Positions 49,385-62,162 of a stretch of 64,000 bases of DNA are shown piece after piece; position 1 is the stretch's first letter, and each line of letters begins with the position of its first letter. This DNA is from Brachypodius melanocephalos (Eukaryota; Chordata; Aves; Passeriformes; Pycnonotidae). The notes under the pieces were generated by a model. That model saw nothing but the letters and a program-made list of their open reading frames with translations. It did not search any database and was not told where the DNA came from. The position numbers and the translations under genes are program-made. The DNA lies in NCBI GenBank assembly GCA_013398615.1, contig VZSR01003807.1:38023738-38087737 (forward strand), given 5' to 3'.

Positions 49385-50515
49385 TCAACAGAGGAAGATT
49401 AGATTAATGAACACATTGAATATACACAGTTCCACAGTGCCTGTAGAGATACATGCAAGAGTTCTGAGGGAGCTGGCCAATGTGTTTGTGAGGCCACTGT
49501 TGATCATTCCTGCAATAAAATTATAGCAAATGGGAGGGATTCCTGAGGAAGGGAGTAAAGTATGTGTTTGCCATCTTCAAGAAAGGCAAAGAAAAGGATG
49601 TGAGGACTGAAGCCAGTCAGTTTCACCTGTACCCCAGGGAAAGGATGGAGCAAATAGTAGTTAAAATGTTTCCAAAATGTTGAGGGCAAAAGGGTTATTT
49701 GGAACAACAGCATTGCTATTCAATGGACAAATCATTCTTGACACACGTGACAGCCTTCTATCATGACTTGACTAGTTTAATGGACAAGGAAAGAGTATGA
49801 ATGCTATTAATCTTGATTGCAGAAGGGCTTTTGACACAGTCTATCATAATATCCCCACTGACAGGAAGGACGAAGTGCAGCCTAAGTGGACAGTGAGGGG
49901 GATTCAAAACTTTGAATTTCTTAGCTCAAAGGGCTGGTGAAGAGTGCCAGAGTCCAGCTGGAGGTCACTAAGGGTTGATACTGAGCCCAGCAGGGTTCCT
50001 TGTTCAATTATGACATGGATAATGGGACAGAGTGTCCCCTCAGCAAGTTTGCTAAAGTTACAAAACTTTGAGGAGTGGTTGATACAACTGAGGTTTGTGC
50101 TGCCATTCCGTGGGATCTCAGCAGACTGGAGAAAATGCAGACCCTGGCCTCGGGGAAGAACAACCTCACAGACCTGGGGAGTCTGAGGGTCAACTGGTTG
50201 GCAAGCAGCTTTGCAGAAAAAGATCAGGATGTCCTGGGCAATACCATTGTGCCAGCAGTATAAGCCAGCAATATTCCCTTGTGGCAAAGACCAACAGCAT
50301 TGTGGGCCATGCAGAGGGGAGCATTATCAGCAGTCAAAGGAGGTGATATGTTCCCCTTTATTTAACCCTTGTGAGACAGGTCTAGAGTGCCAGAGCCGGT
50401 TTTGAGTTTCCCAATACAACAGTGACTGGAGGGAATTCAGTCACTGAGATGGCTTAAAAACTGAGACATCTTACAAATTGGGAGAGTCCAAAGAGAGCTG
50501 GCAGTGCTCAGCACA
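49385..50515 (+). mobile_element. CR1 LINE ORF2 (reverse transcriptase) fragment, decayed
   Basis: The plus strand can be followed through the CR1 polymerase in order: GAGGGAGCTGGCCAATGTG near 49467; the AFDTVYHNI part of reverse-transcriptase motif A near 49830, with the catalytic Asp still visible in NLDCRRAFDT; a shortened motif B region QQGSLFNYDMDNGTECPLS near 49990; motif C at about 50048, where the usual FADDTK reads FAKVTK, so both catalytic Asp residues are lost; then GVVDTTEVCAAIPWDLSRLE; and finally the connection region to about 50515. Many stops and frame shifts are present. The 3' untranslated end is missing, unusual for CR1, so a later deletion or decay beyond recognition is likely. 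Confidence 0.85.
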
Positions 50516-53024
50516 CACATAAACATCACTTTACAGACCATATAGAATTATTGCCCGAATGCTAATGTCCTTTTGTCGACCCTCTGTTTTAATTTTTGAA
50601 TGACTTGACATGGCACTGTGTAAAATATATAGGGTTACATAGATTAAGTAAGCTACAGTGCACACAGTTATTATTTGAGAAAGAATGAGATTTTAGGATC
50701 TGAGGAAAGAAAGGAGCTCATTAGTCCTGGGGAATACAGGATTTTCCACCTTCCTGATTAATCTAATCCTATCTGTTTTATGACTAATTACTTAGGAGCA
50801 TTATCTTCCCTATGAACACATAATGTTTTCTAGATGACTTCAGCTTCGGATACGACAGCCATAAGGGTGGGGAGGCTTGTTTTGCTTTCTAGTTTTGGGT
50901 GGAGGAGGCGCCAGCTCCAGCTGAAGGAGTTAATTCCTCATTGGTTTAAGTCTCTAAGAATTGGCTGTTCTGAACAACGAATACCTCTGAGTGCAGTCAT
51001 AGTTGTGTGAAACCATGTCACTTCTCACTTAAGCACAGACACCGAAGTACTGAGAGAGCCAGTATGAGCCTTTCAATGGTAGGGTTTTTTGAAGGTATTT
51101 TTCCACTAGTGACTCAGTAAAATAAAAGTGGTGCTTCAAGGTGATTTATATTGTAGAGATCTTTAGAAGGGTTGACCAGCTTTTATTTAACTTTTAGACC
51201 TGTCAGAAAGTGGAATCTTATAGCCATAATTTATCCACTCGACAAGAGTTTGCCTAGCTGATTTCTTTCCCTCAAGCATCCCTGAAAAAAAGTCCTGACA
51301 TATTGAACTGCTTTTAGAATTGGCAAATGGCTAATTATACTTTAAGGTAGTCTTTAGCCATTGTGATAAATCTCTGAATTTTAAAAAAGTATATTTTGCA
51401 CTAACAGATGAATCCCAGCACACTTTCCACAATCTCCATTTCTAATTTTGTGTTCCACATTATAAAACTGAAAATAACGCATGATAAAATTGAAAATAAC
51501 TCTTGCACAAGAAAATTGGTGGCATTAAAAACAGGAGCAAAAGTCACTCAAAAAAATCTGCTTGAAGTCAACCCAATGTCAATATGGAAAATTACTCATT
51601 TTCCTGAGTGCTAGCTATGAAAACTTAAAGGGAGGGAAATTCTGCATCTTTATATTTATTGGCATCCCATGTGAGAATATGCTGTCATTACCCAACAGAT
51701 AAGTATTTGGAATCCAACTTTGCACTTCACTGGAGCAAGGATCTGACACTTAGACTTTCTTTATAAAGAGAAACAGAAATCATGCAGCTTTCCCTGCTTC
51801 TTGTAAAAATGGATGGTCTGTCGTTGTGTGAACAGGTATTCGCTAAGTATAACCATACCTTCATTCATTCCTCCCCCACTCAGCAAGAGAAAACTCCAGC
51901 AATGCCTGGCAACACATTTTTCCCAAATATCCAGCTTCTTGTAACTTCTGAGACCGAACAATCCCCACTCCTAGTAAAGAGTGAAAGTGATGTTTCTAGG
52001 CTACTTCATTTTAAAGGATGTTAGTATGTCACTGATTAGAAAACTTTGTGGTTTTTTATGTAAAATGTAAACAACAAGGCAAAGACAAATATTTGGGTGA
52101 GAAATATCACCTTGCTGAAATATGGTTTCATGGGCTTCACAAAAAAGGATGGAAATAATGGAGAGAAAAATTACATTTATCTCAGGGAACAATTATTGTT
52201 GTCCATCTACATAATACCATCATCTTGCTGGATTTTTTTCCTACCCTCTTGGTACTGGCAAGGCAAGTGACTAATATATTTAGTGTTATGAGAACTCTGC
52301 AAGGCAATGAGGCAATGACATCACATTACTCAATTTGTCTCTTGTGTCCTCTGAGAAGTCAAAGGTCTCATGTACGCTCAAAAGAAAATCAAGTGACCTA
52401 GTCTGAAATGAAACCACTTTCCAACATAAACAAAACTAAAGATCCAGTATTTTTGCAGTTATGACAAACTAATTTGAGACTTAACGGTTTTACCCTTGCT
52501 TTGAATTACTCATCTTTTATTTTATTTTTCTGTTAAGTGAAAGAAAAATGCCAAATGCTGTCAGAGTATGAAACCTTTCGGTATGAGATTTCTCTGTTAG
52601 ATGATGTTTCCTACACTGATCTTATGCTGCCAACAACTCAAATACCTTTTAATGTGATCTGGCTTTTAATGTATAGCACTGCCTGCGTTCCATATGTTTA
52701 CCATTATCCGTAGGCTCATCAGTCCCCTTTATTTTCAGTAGAGGCTGTTGTGGAAGGAGGCCAGATTGTGCAGCAACACAGTTCCGGTAGTGAAATTAGC
52801 AACTGAACAATATTCCCAGAGAAGTAGTCCTGTTCGCTTCTGGCCATAAGCCTGCTTCTGACACACAAAAAAATGTCCATAGGAAAGAAATTGTATGTGC
52901 AGGTATGTTTACAAAGCACATAATTTACATGTAGTTTATGCATGTGCAACACAGCATATCCTGAACACATTCACAGAGAACATCTGTGGAGATCAGACCT
53001 TCACCAGGTTGGGTAACCATTGGT
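50516..53024. other. unique non-coding sequence, no gene recognised
   Basis: Nothing recognised except a small patch at 50840-50985 with four CpGs (CTTCGGATACGACAGC, GAGGCGCCAG, CAACGAATACC). No ORF of note. Confidence 0.55.
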
Positions 53025-53160
53025 GATTCCATCTTATAGCGGAAGAAATCGAGGCACTGAGGTGCAGAAGTGCCAAGTAACTTTCCAGAGTCCCACTGTG
53101 TGTCTGAGCCAAGCTAGAAGCAGAATGTAAGGCTGCAGCTCTGCAGTGCCTTGTCCCCAG
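53025..53160 (-). mobile_element. MIR SINE relic
   Basis: ATTCCATCTTATAGCGGAAG, AAATCGAGGCACTGAGGTGC, GTGCCAAGTAACTTTCCAGA, GTCCCACTGTGTGTCTGAGC and GTAAGGCTGCAGCTCTGCAG follow the reverse complement of MIR (CCCATTTTACAGATGAGGAA, ACTGAGGCACAGAGAGGTTA, AGTAACTTGCCCAAGGTCAC, ACAGCTAGTAAGTGGCAGAG). It is tRNA-derived, non-coding and ancient. The conserved core is the best-preserved part. Confidence 0.75.
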
Positions 53161-55514
53161 TGGCAGTAATGGCCAGAGATATTGCTGTTTCATTCCATCC
53201 CCTGCTCTTCTCCTGGTTTCCAAGCTGCAGTACAGTGCCCCTGTAGCTTTGCCAGGACAGCTTGTGGGGAGAGGTTGCGAAACACGTAAGGAAAACAGCT
53301 TTAGGAAAAAACCTTCCATTTATTTTTGTTCATGGAAAAGAAGGCATTCTGCAAATCCAGACCCCTCACCTGATCTTGCGTTGCTGGAAGAACCATTTTG
53401 TCAGCATAATCTGAAAGCAGAGAGAGGCAACAGGCAAGAGAGGATGAACAGACAGGGATGCCATCAGCCATCATTAGCACACCCATGGCCTGAGCTATCT
53501 GTACATGCTGATGACATCCATGTGGTACTCTGCAAAACGAGGCAGTAAATTATCATGTGCCTTTCACTTACCTCACTTCAAATTCCCTGTCTGCTCTCTA
53601 ACATACTCTTCTTGTACTCCACTTTTTCTTAATGAACTATTACAAAAAAAACCCTAAACTACTCCTATTTCCTGAACATGGAATATTTGTCCTGTGCTTA
53701 TCTTATGTTTGGTCTTTGCATAAGCAAAATTTAGACACAGAATGCCGGTACTCAGAGATAAAACTTAGGAGTTTTCTCAGCAGGAAAAAGTATCTGAGGC
53801 ATAAATGATTGTCCCTGGCTTTGCAGGAAAACGACACTGCTTAGATGCACAGAATAGACAGTGTTCTTTCTCTTTAAGAAATTGATTGAAGGTCACTTTT
53901 AAAGGCATTACCCAGCTGCAAGTTCTATTTCATTTATCCTTTCATTCCTTCCTCCCCAGGTGAACTGTAAACAACATTTCAGAATGGCTGAGGCACATGA
54001 TTTTGCAGAGGAGGTGAGAAGAAAGCTGAGTAGATGGTCCATATATCTTGGGACATGGTTGGAGGTGAGCTCAAGACACCAAATATCACTCACATTCCTT
54101 GACATCCCACTAGTAAAGGAGTGAGCAAGGCCAGAGTTGCTCTGCTCTCCATCTCCCTGCCACTGCCATGCTCCCCAACAGGCACATGGCCTCTACCACC
54201 TCCTGCAGCTCAGGAGTCTCCTACAGCCTAACATACTTCCCCATCTCTAGATACTTCAATAACTGGGGAAGGACTCTAGTATAAACCTACTGTAATCTCT
54301 GTGCTTTAATCTAGATCATCATATCATCATTTTCTCAAGAAAAAAAATATTATCTACCATTGCCTTTTCAAAGATGAGATTTGAGTTCTTTTGCTTATTT
54401 TCATTTTCTTCACTGGCTGGATCTTTTTTTATTTCATTAAGATTGAATTTCCCAAAGTCCCCATCGTGTTCCTACATACTTTTGTCTTTTCCTACTTAGC
54501 TTACCTGGGGAGTAATACTCATAGTATTGTAGGGAAAGATGGTTTTAAGATGTGCTGGCTCCTCCTATGCTGATGATTTGGAGCTTGGAGCAAGTACAGA
54601 GCAAACCTCTGCCAGCTTACATGGTTCTGCTTGTTTTCTGAGTACCACAGTTATCATATAGGTTTTTTATTACTTTTCCTCCATGGCTCACCTGAGACAA
54701 GCCTATCTTCTGCCTCCCAGCAATGCAAGGAATGCTCCTCCTGCTTTTCTGCATTCGTACTCAATTGTTCAACCTGGAGTTATGAACATAATGTTGACAT
54801 TTCCCAGGAAATCAACCTGAAGGATCATGACTGGTTCCATCTGGCCTTGAAATCAAGGCAAATATTGAAGTTTTTTTCTTAGGTGAGTACTGCCAAGTTG
54901 TCTGTTCTATCTGCCTTTCTTTTTTTTCTCCTTTCTAATGCAGAAAATGGATAATTTAACTTTATTCATCAAACATTCCAAACTAATTTCCATTAAATGT
55001 ATGTTCAGCACATGTTTAACATGTAGAGAATATATACTTGGAGGTGTAAATATAGTTTTACATGTGTGTGTCAATATGAATGTGTTTAAATACATAGCAG
55101 GCTAAATTATGATTTAATATAGGTCTGTATATACAAGCCAGGATGCTGAAGTTCCTTGACAGGTGAAACCAAACAAAGAACATTCTTATCTTTCCTGTAA
55201 GTAAGGATGAGTGAAGGCTGCTTGCAGATACCAGAGAGAATAAATACTCTAAACAGAGTGCTCTGACAGCTCTTCAGCTTTCCCAGTTTCATGTAGCTTT
55301 TAAGCATGAAAATACTGCAATCACACCAAGATCCAGGATTGCAGATCTGGTGGAAAAAGAGGATGCACGTGGGCCAATGGAATTCCCATTTCATTCCTTA
55401 CCCACACGTTCACACCAATTATGCTATGTCACTGTGTCATTTCATGTCTCCTCAAGAATATGAAATAAAAGGGGCTGGAGCTGGGTGAAGAATGTGTGGA
55501 AATAGGAAATGAAG
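53161..55514. other. unique non-coding sequence, no gene recognised
   Basis: AT-rich sequence. No exon, transposable element or CpG cluster recognised. Confidence 0.55.
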
Positions 55515-55719
55515 AAGAGAAGAGAAGAGAAGAGAAGAGAAGAGAAGAGAAGAGAAGAGAAGAGAAGAGAAGAGAAGAGAAGAGAAGAGAAGAGAAGAGA
55601 AGAGAAGAGAAGAGAAGAGAAGAGAAGAGAAGAGAAGAGAAGAGAAGAGAAGAGAAGAGAAGAGAAGAGAAGAGAAGAGAAGAGAAGAGAAGAGAAGAGA
55701 AGAGAAGAGAAGAGAAGAG
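55515..55719. repeat. (AAGAG)41 perfect pentanucleotide microsatellite
   Basis: Forty-one consecutive AAGAG units (205 bases) without a single interruption. All purines lie on plus and all pyrimidines on minus, so the tract could adopt triplex DNA. Because five is not a multiple of three, each frame cycles through a five-residue peptide repeat (EEKRR on plus, LLFSS on minus), which makes the long frames here (55442-56131 minus, 229 codons; 55496-55856 plus) artefacts. Such a pure tract is likely length-variable between individuals and may be collapsed in assembly. Confidence 0.98.
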
Positions 55720-56445
55720 GTGTTTGTTGTACTGTGTCTGCCTTGGTCCTGAGTGCTCCCAATGATGCAGACGTTTCCCACCTACTCTGTCTTTTTAAAC
55801 TATGCTTGAGACAGCTGAGCAGTGTCAGCTCCCCAGCATCAAGAAGAAAAATCTGAAGAGAGAAATTTTCATCTTTCAGAATTCTAGAAAAATAATTTTC
55901 CAGAATTAAGTAGAAAAAATAAAATGGATGGAAATCTTTAGTTCCTGCTGTACTTGACCTGATCAAAGAACCTCCATTCAAATTAAGACAGTAAGGGACA
56001 TGGCAGAAATGTGAGTTGATTTCTGAGTACTTTGGATGTGTCTCTACTTTTGTACACTGTGAAGAAGCCATGTGTGTGTGACACCCTGTGAGCTGATCTG
56101 AACACTGACTTGATGTTCCAGCTGGTTTCAAATGCGCTCAGCTGGGTGTTCGGTGGAAATGTGACCTTTGGAGTACATCCACCCTTTTTCCATTGCTCCA
56201 AGTCCTGCTGGTGTGTTTGCTCATATGTGCTTGTAGTTGTGGTGCTTATGTTAACACAGGAAAAGTAATAGATATAACCCCTTTGTGGAGAAAATCTGAA
56301 TTGCTGGATGCAGAGGATGAATTTGTTTTTCTTTTTATCTCCAGTGATGACAGCAGTGGCTTTGTCCATACTGGGCTGTGTGCATACAATACAGAATACA
56401 GCTGTGGTGGAGGGAGAGAACTGCTACTTAAAAGGGAACAGATCC
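55720..56445. other. unique non-coding sequence, no gene recognised
   Basis: Between the microsatellite and the CR1 fragment. A 127-codon plus frame at 56193-56576 runs into the CR1 copy antisense and starts with a hydrophobic, Cys-rich stretch, but a minus frame is open opposite it and no domain is recognised. Confidence 0.5.
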
Positions 56446-56449
56446 TTGG

Positions 56450-57162
56450 CATCCTTAGAGACCTAGAGTTCTCAGGCATTGTAGCTACAAACCAGGGCAA
56501 GATTTCTCTAAGGTCTCCTTGGAGCCTGCTCTTTTCCAGTCTGGATGGTCCCAGCTCTCCCAGCCTGTCTTCATAGCACAGGTGCTCCAGTCCTCTGATC
56601 ATCCTCATGGCCACTCCTCTGGACTTCCTCCTACAGATCCACATCCTTCTTATGCTAGAGCCCCAGAGATGGATGCATTATTCAAAAGGGAAGACTAGAG
56701 GTGAGGAACCGTCTCCATCAGCCTGCTGGCCACAATTCTTTTGATGCAGCCCAGGACATATTTGGCTGTCTGGTCTGCAAGCACACATGATGAGCTTCTT
56801 ACCAACCAACACCCACAAGTTCTTCTCCTCAGGGCTGCTCCCACTCCATTCTCCACCCAGTCTGTGTTTGTGCTATGGATTGCCCTGACCCAGGTGCAGA
56901 CCTTGCACTTGGCTCTGTTGAACTTCACAATGTTCACTCAGACCCACCTCTCAAGCCTGTCCAGTCCTCTGGATAACATCCCACCCCTCCAGTGTGTTGT
57001 CTGCTCTGTGTAGTTTGGTGTCTTCAGCAAACCTGCTGAGGGTGCTCTCAGTCCCACTGTTCTTGTCACTGACACAGGCGTTAAACAGCACCCATCCCAA
57101 CACTGACCCCTGAGGAATGTCACACATCTTTGGTGTCCACTTCCACATTCCACCTGTCTGGA
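56450..57162 (-). mobile_element. CR1 LINE ORF2 (reverse transcriptase) C-terminal fragment, decayed
   Basis: On minus, reading from high to low coordinates, the translation gives IPQGSVLGWVLFNACVSDKN (motif B), STLSRFAEDTKLHRADNTLE (motif C, with the first Asp of FADD changed to Glu), then NIVKFNRAKCKV, YVLGCIKRIVASR, MIRGLEHLCYEDRLGELGPS and SRLEKSRLQGDL, which is the standard order of the CR1 polymerase C-terminal part. Frames change several times and stops occur. The 5' part and the 3' untranslated end are both missing. This is a dead internal fragment. Confidence 0.92.
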
Positions 57163-59959
57163 ATATTATATACTTGAATCATGATTATATGATGAATATT
57201 TGATTTATATTCACTGTATATTTGGGAAAAGTGTTAGAAACTCAAAATAACATTTTAACTTATTGAAGACTTAAATAAGAGTGCCAAGACTTTGAAATAT
57301 GACATAATGGTGGCTAAAGGGAAAATTCAAAGTCTTGAGACATTTCATAACATAATGTGATTTTTAAAAATGAATGGTCTGTGGAACTTTGCTCAGAAAA
57401 TTGGATTTTGTAGGACCTAATTAACTGGTTTCATTCTTTTGAACACAACCATTTCATTTTTTAAAATGAGTGCTTTGAATTCCCATGTGTATTCTGGGAC
57501 AATTTGTTTATCCAGAGAGGCTCATATGCTGGCATAAAGAGTTAGTTGCAATACAAATGGACAAGTAAAACAGTACACATTAGTAATAAAGAATGTAACC
57601 ATCAGAGGGAAGTATTACTGGCTGCTCTGTCTTGAGCTTGTGCTGGCAGGAAAAAACACAATACCATCATTTTGAAGGGGGTGGAGTTGATGGATTCCAT
57701 GGAGGGCATATTAAGAAGAATACACTGTGGAGAAGCTGAAGGAAGACTTTTTCTCACACTGAAATAGGGTGAGACAAGTGTATATGTGAACGAGATGGTG
57801 AAGAAAAGCAATCTGATACGGCCAAACAGTGCCTGAAGGTGATACTGAACAAGACTGATGTAAAGCTTTTAAAGCTGAATTAACTTAGAAATAAATCAGG
57901 AGTGGATGCATGCACCTCAGTAAAAAGCTAGATCAGTTCTTGGGATTGTATTTTTTTATGTAAGAAAGGAGGTAACACAGAAGTTACTATAATAAAGAGA
58001 AAATTATTAGATCTTGGATACTCTGAATGAGAGGACAATTTGTGGGATGATGTAGAGAGGGAAATGAGCAAGAAGTGACCAAGACAGAGAGGCAGGAAAA
58101 AAAGAAATCAGTATAGCCACAGTAATATGAAAATTAAGAGCTACAGTTTCTGTAAGGTCACTCAGTTTTGAGAATTTGTTTCCATATTTTTCAACATAAG
58201 AAATCTTATCCAAAGGCATCTTCAGGAATTGCTGTATCTCTATGACAGTTACTTCTTGATGAAAGTGTAGGTTTTACTGTGAGTGTGACTTTGGAAACAG
58301 ATGAAAGGATCTAAATTCCAATTTTAGTTTCCAGTTTTACCTGAAGACTGACAGAGTCTGAATCCACCCAAATTTTTGGGGAAGGTTGCCCCATCTGGAT
58401 ACAGTAAAAAGAATGCAGCAGTCATCTGCACAAAACACGTGGTAGCTGAAAGGGAGAGGGAAAAGATTTTCTGTGTGTCCACACCCCCTAATGAGGTCTT
58501 TCCTAGTAGTTCCCAGATGGAAAAAGGCTTCATGGCTGCCCACAGCAAGAAACACAAATTCTTAACTTCTATTCCTCACCCAAATACCCTGAGTGACTTG
58601 GAGATCTTGGCCTTGCCAGTCCTCCTACATCTTTTCACAGCTTGATCGAAACAACGCATCAGATTCCCTCTGCTTACAGGACTCCTCCATGTCCTTTAAG
58701 TTCTGTGCTCCCTCCCATGCTCCCCAGACATTCCCCTGTCTGACTTCTCTCTGCTGGCCTTATAATTTAGCACATCACATGCAGTTGTTACTTTAGCTTG
58801 TTTCCCTGCCCCCTCCAAGACACAGAACCTTTCAGAGCCATGCCCTGACCTCATCATCACTCACACAGGTCACCAGCACCTCCAGCCAGCACCCTGATGT
58901 GCAGCACAGCCAGCCTTCTTCTGCCTCCCTCACAGATAACACCTCAAAATACAGGCTCTATCCAAGCCACCCTTTCAGTCAATAGTCCACTGACCTCCAA
59001 GGGCAGAGGAGGAGGACGTATCCAAAAGAAACACCCCAAACTCACTGAACATTTTGGGTAGTCCCAACCTTTGATTAAAAAAAAGTCTCCTTCAATTCTT
59101 AATCATAACTTAACCATAGATTTCTTCTTTCTGTAAAACTTAAGGCAGAAGAAATCACTTAAGGATTCACTTTGTTCTCATTGGTGCTCCAGTCCATTCA
59201 GACTGTTGCATGTGTCTTACTCAAAGGCTGATGAAAGAAATTGCTGCAAGCAGAGGCCAACATCAGTCAGGAGGTCCCAGTGCTGTGGAGACATGACTAG
59301 GCAGGACATGTTCAAATGTTCTGGCAGGGGAAACAGTACCACAAAAAAAGGGAAAAAGACAAGGTATGTCTAGAAGTCCTACCAGTCTGATGGAAACCAA
59401 AATCCTTTCTTCACTCTAGTGCACAGAGGAGCTCAACTCTGTGAGCTAAACAGCCAAGCTTTTCCCAAACGCTTGCTACTATCGTAGCATGCTGATCTGT
59501 CCTATCCCAGCATGTCCCTTGCTAGCTTTGAACTCTGTCTGTGCTAGCCAAATATTTACCCGGGTTCCAAAAACCTTTCCTAAGCTCTGTCCTGTCCAGT
59601 CCTGGAGCTATCTGGTTGAGGCTAACTCAGGTTGACAAAGACAAGGTCACTACAGGGAGAGGCCAGACCCCTCACTTCTTCAGAGCAGGAACAAAATTAC
59701 AACATTCCGAGCTTTCATCCAGATCATAACCCATCAGGCAGTCTTCTGATGGCTGCTGCCATAAGAAACATAAGATTCATTTAACTTGTTGTCTTAATGA
59801 AGAAAGGCAAATGTGAGACTCCTTTCCCTCCTCACAGAGACAAAGAATGGCATGACTAGAGGAACCCACCAGCTCCCAGAGTTCAAGACCAGCAAGACCA
59901 GGATCATGCAAACCAACTTCCTCCTCCCCTTTTCAAACCTAGGCCCAACTCATTTTGCT
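57163..59959. other. unique non-coding sequence, no gene recognised
   Basis: AT-rich to 58300, then more balanced. No exon, element or CpG cluster recognised. Confidence 0.55.
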
Positions 59960-60165
59960 GCCAGAGGTGCCAGATGGTCACTCTTTTCATAAACATACCT
60001 AAGCCTACTGAAGGCTATAGTCTTCCGCGGTAAAGTGTTCCCATGTTTAATTACCATAAACAGCTAGTAAATTCCTTCTTTTTCAGACTAGATTGACTAT
60101 CTCCTTGCTCCTGGCTATTGTTATACTTTCATCAACAAGTCTGAAAGTCCATTGTCCCAGAGGAG
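59960..60165 (-). mobile_element. old CR1/L3-type LINE 3' region
   Basis: GTAAAGTGTTCCCATGTTTA, ATTACCATAAACAGC, TAAATTCCTTCTTTTTCAGA, CTAGATTGACTATCTCCTTG and TGTTATACTTTCATCAACAA follow the reverse complement of an old amniote CR1/L3 family, recalled as 'GTTTAATTACCCTCACTGTTAAAAAATT...TCTAGCTTCAGCTTCCAGCC...TGTTATACCTTTCTCTGCTAG'. It is diverged by many substitutions and has no coding part. Ends are approximate. Confidence 0.6.
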
Positions 60166-60619
60166 GGCAGTTTTCATGGTAATTTACAGATCAAGCCTGA
60201 GTCTGATGTAGCTGGCACCCGAGTCATTATTTTCTCAGAAATTAGGACTGTGCCAGCTGGTGGAAGCTAGTGGGAATCCCACCAAAGGGATTTTAATATA
60301 GAATTATGTGTATATGGTGGCCTGAGCCATAGAGATGGGATATGCCCTTTTTCTATGCCAGCTGGAGCCTGTGTATCATCTATACATTTAGCTCCAGAAC
60401 ACATAAACCACAGTAAACCATCTTGGGAGGATGGGGCTGAACCTGAAGGGAGTATGGGCTTTGCTCCCACCTGGGAGGAAGGGATTGTCTGCCTAGGAAG
60501 TAGAGGCAATTACTAACACTACTCCAAAGAGTTCAAAACTCAAAAGAGTTCAGATTCAATCCATCATTTCTCCTGCAGAAGGATGTCTGCGTGTGTTCAT
60601 CCCCGAGAGAGTGGACAAT
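60166..60619. other. unique non-coding sequence, no gene recognised
   Basis: Between two old retroposon relics. No exon or element recognised. Confidence 0.5.
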
Positions 60620-60735
60620 TGCCCCTCACTAGGGTACGTGGACCCTAAGGTTTGCTACAGGAAGATGGGGTGGAGTGCAGAGTCAAACCCTGACTCCCCA
60701 AACCTCACACTAGTTCCTTCAGGAAGAACTTTCTT
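60620..60735 (-). mobile_element. possible MIR-like SINE relic
   Basis: GCTACAGGAAGATGGGGTGG, AGTGCAGAGTCAAACCCTGA, CTCCCCAAACCTCACACTAG and TTCCTTCAGG loosely follow the MIR reverse complement (CACACAGGAAGT, GGCAGAGCTGGGATTCGAAC, CCAGGTCTCC, CTAGTGCCTTAACC). Similarity is weak and could be chance. Confidence 0.35.
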
Positions 60736-62162
60736 CCTCAATGCCAGCACAGCTGAGCTGAACAAAAAGCATGACTGTCCCAAGACATGAGGGCAGGGAC
60801 TGAAACGCAAAGGGCAATAGGGCGGAGAGAGGTCTGATGAGATTTCAGCACTGAGATGGTGAAAAAGGACACATGACCATTTTACAGTATAAGGGAATAG
60901 CAAGTAAAAGAAAATGCAGCCACAGAGAGACCCCCAAGAGACATCAACAGGGTGAGAGAGGAAGGAATAAACCACAAAATAGCCTGAAGGCTGGGGGTGG
61001 CTGCTGACTGTTGAGCTCTCTCAATAGCCTCTGAGCTAGGCTCCTATGCAAAGATTGTAGTTTTTATTTCCAAGGCCCTTTTCAATTGAAGAACTCTCAA
61101 GGTTTTCCCATGAATCCAAATAATGAAAAAGAGACTTGGTCCCTCTCTAGATGCAGGTGTATTGATTGTTGTAACAAAAAATCAGTTCCTTAGTCCAAAA
61201 ACCATTTATCTTGGCAAGGATGTGAGCAAAGGAACAGAGAACAATGACTCCAAAATGTCTGGGATACCAAGAGCTTTCGGAGAAACAGATTAACAAAACA
61301 CTTCACTAAAAAAGAATTTTAAAAAACCCTCCTAGTAAACTAGATAATATAGAGAAAATATTTACTCTAGAAATTTATATTAATAAGCAGGAGATGTTTA
61401 GAATATGTGATCACACAAGGAATTTACTATCTGTTAGACATGAGTGCTGAGGGATGTGAGAAGATTAGCAAGGAAGCTTATTGTAGCGCATGTAATCTAA
61501 TTTTTTTTTTTTAATTAAAATTGGAAGGTATGGGAAAAATAAAGAAAAATAAAAGGCATGAATACAGTACTCAGGATCCAAAATGGAAGAATGACTTTGG
61601 CTATCATTGTCCCAGGGGAAATCACTGTAAATGGCTATAGATAATGGACTCCTGAGCAATACCAGAGCTCATTGCACACAACAACTTCCCCTAGATATGC
61701 TTGACTGTTAGAGGAAAGAAAAGTAGTAGCAATCATACTTGGAAATATGTGTTTGGCCCCCATGTTTTGCGAAGTAATAAAGCTGTCTCAGGCATGTCTA
61801 GTTCTCATGGAGTCTGAGGACTTGACAAAGAGCAACTGATAAAGAAATGGCAAAGTATAGAGTATAAGGAAAGTGTCTAAGTGTTCAAATCAAAAGAACT
61901 AAATACTCTAGCTTAGCTTACTTTTACAGTTTATGTATACATTCACAGCACGCAAGGAAAGAAGAAGTGCCAAGTAGTACAGTTTAGCATCAACTGCAGT
62001 GAACATGAAGGTCTTACCATGAATGATGATAGGCCCAGACCTGTTAAATATTTTTCTTCATGATTTAGGGGAGTGAGATACAAATATTTTATATGAAAGG
62101 ACTGAAAAGGTTATGACTGCATGAGGCTCTCTGCAGTATGGATGTAAAGAAAACAAGAGAAG
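60736..62162. other. unique non-coding sequence, no gene recognised
   Basis: AT-rich sequence with a T run at 61500-61512. No exon or element recognised. Confidence 0.55.

Noticed and set aside
55442..56131. 229-codon minus frame and 115-codon plus frame
   Set aside because: They are produced by the (AAGAG)41 repeat, which has no stop in any frame.
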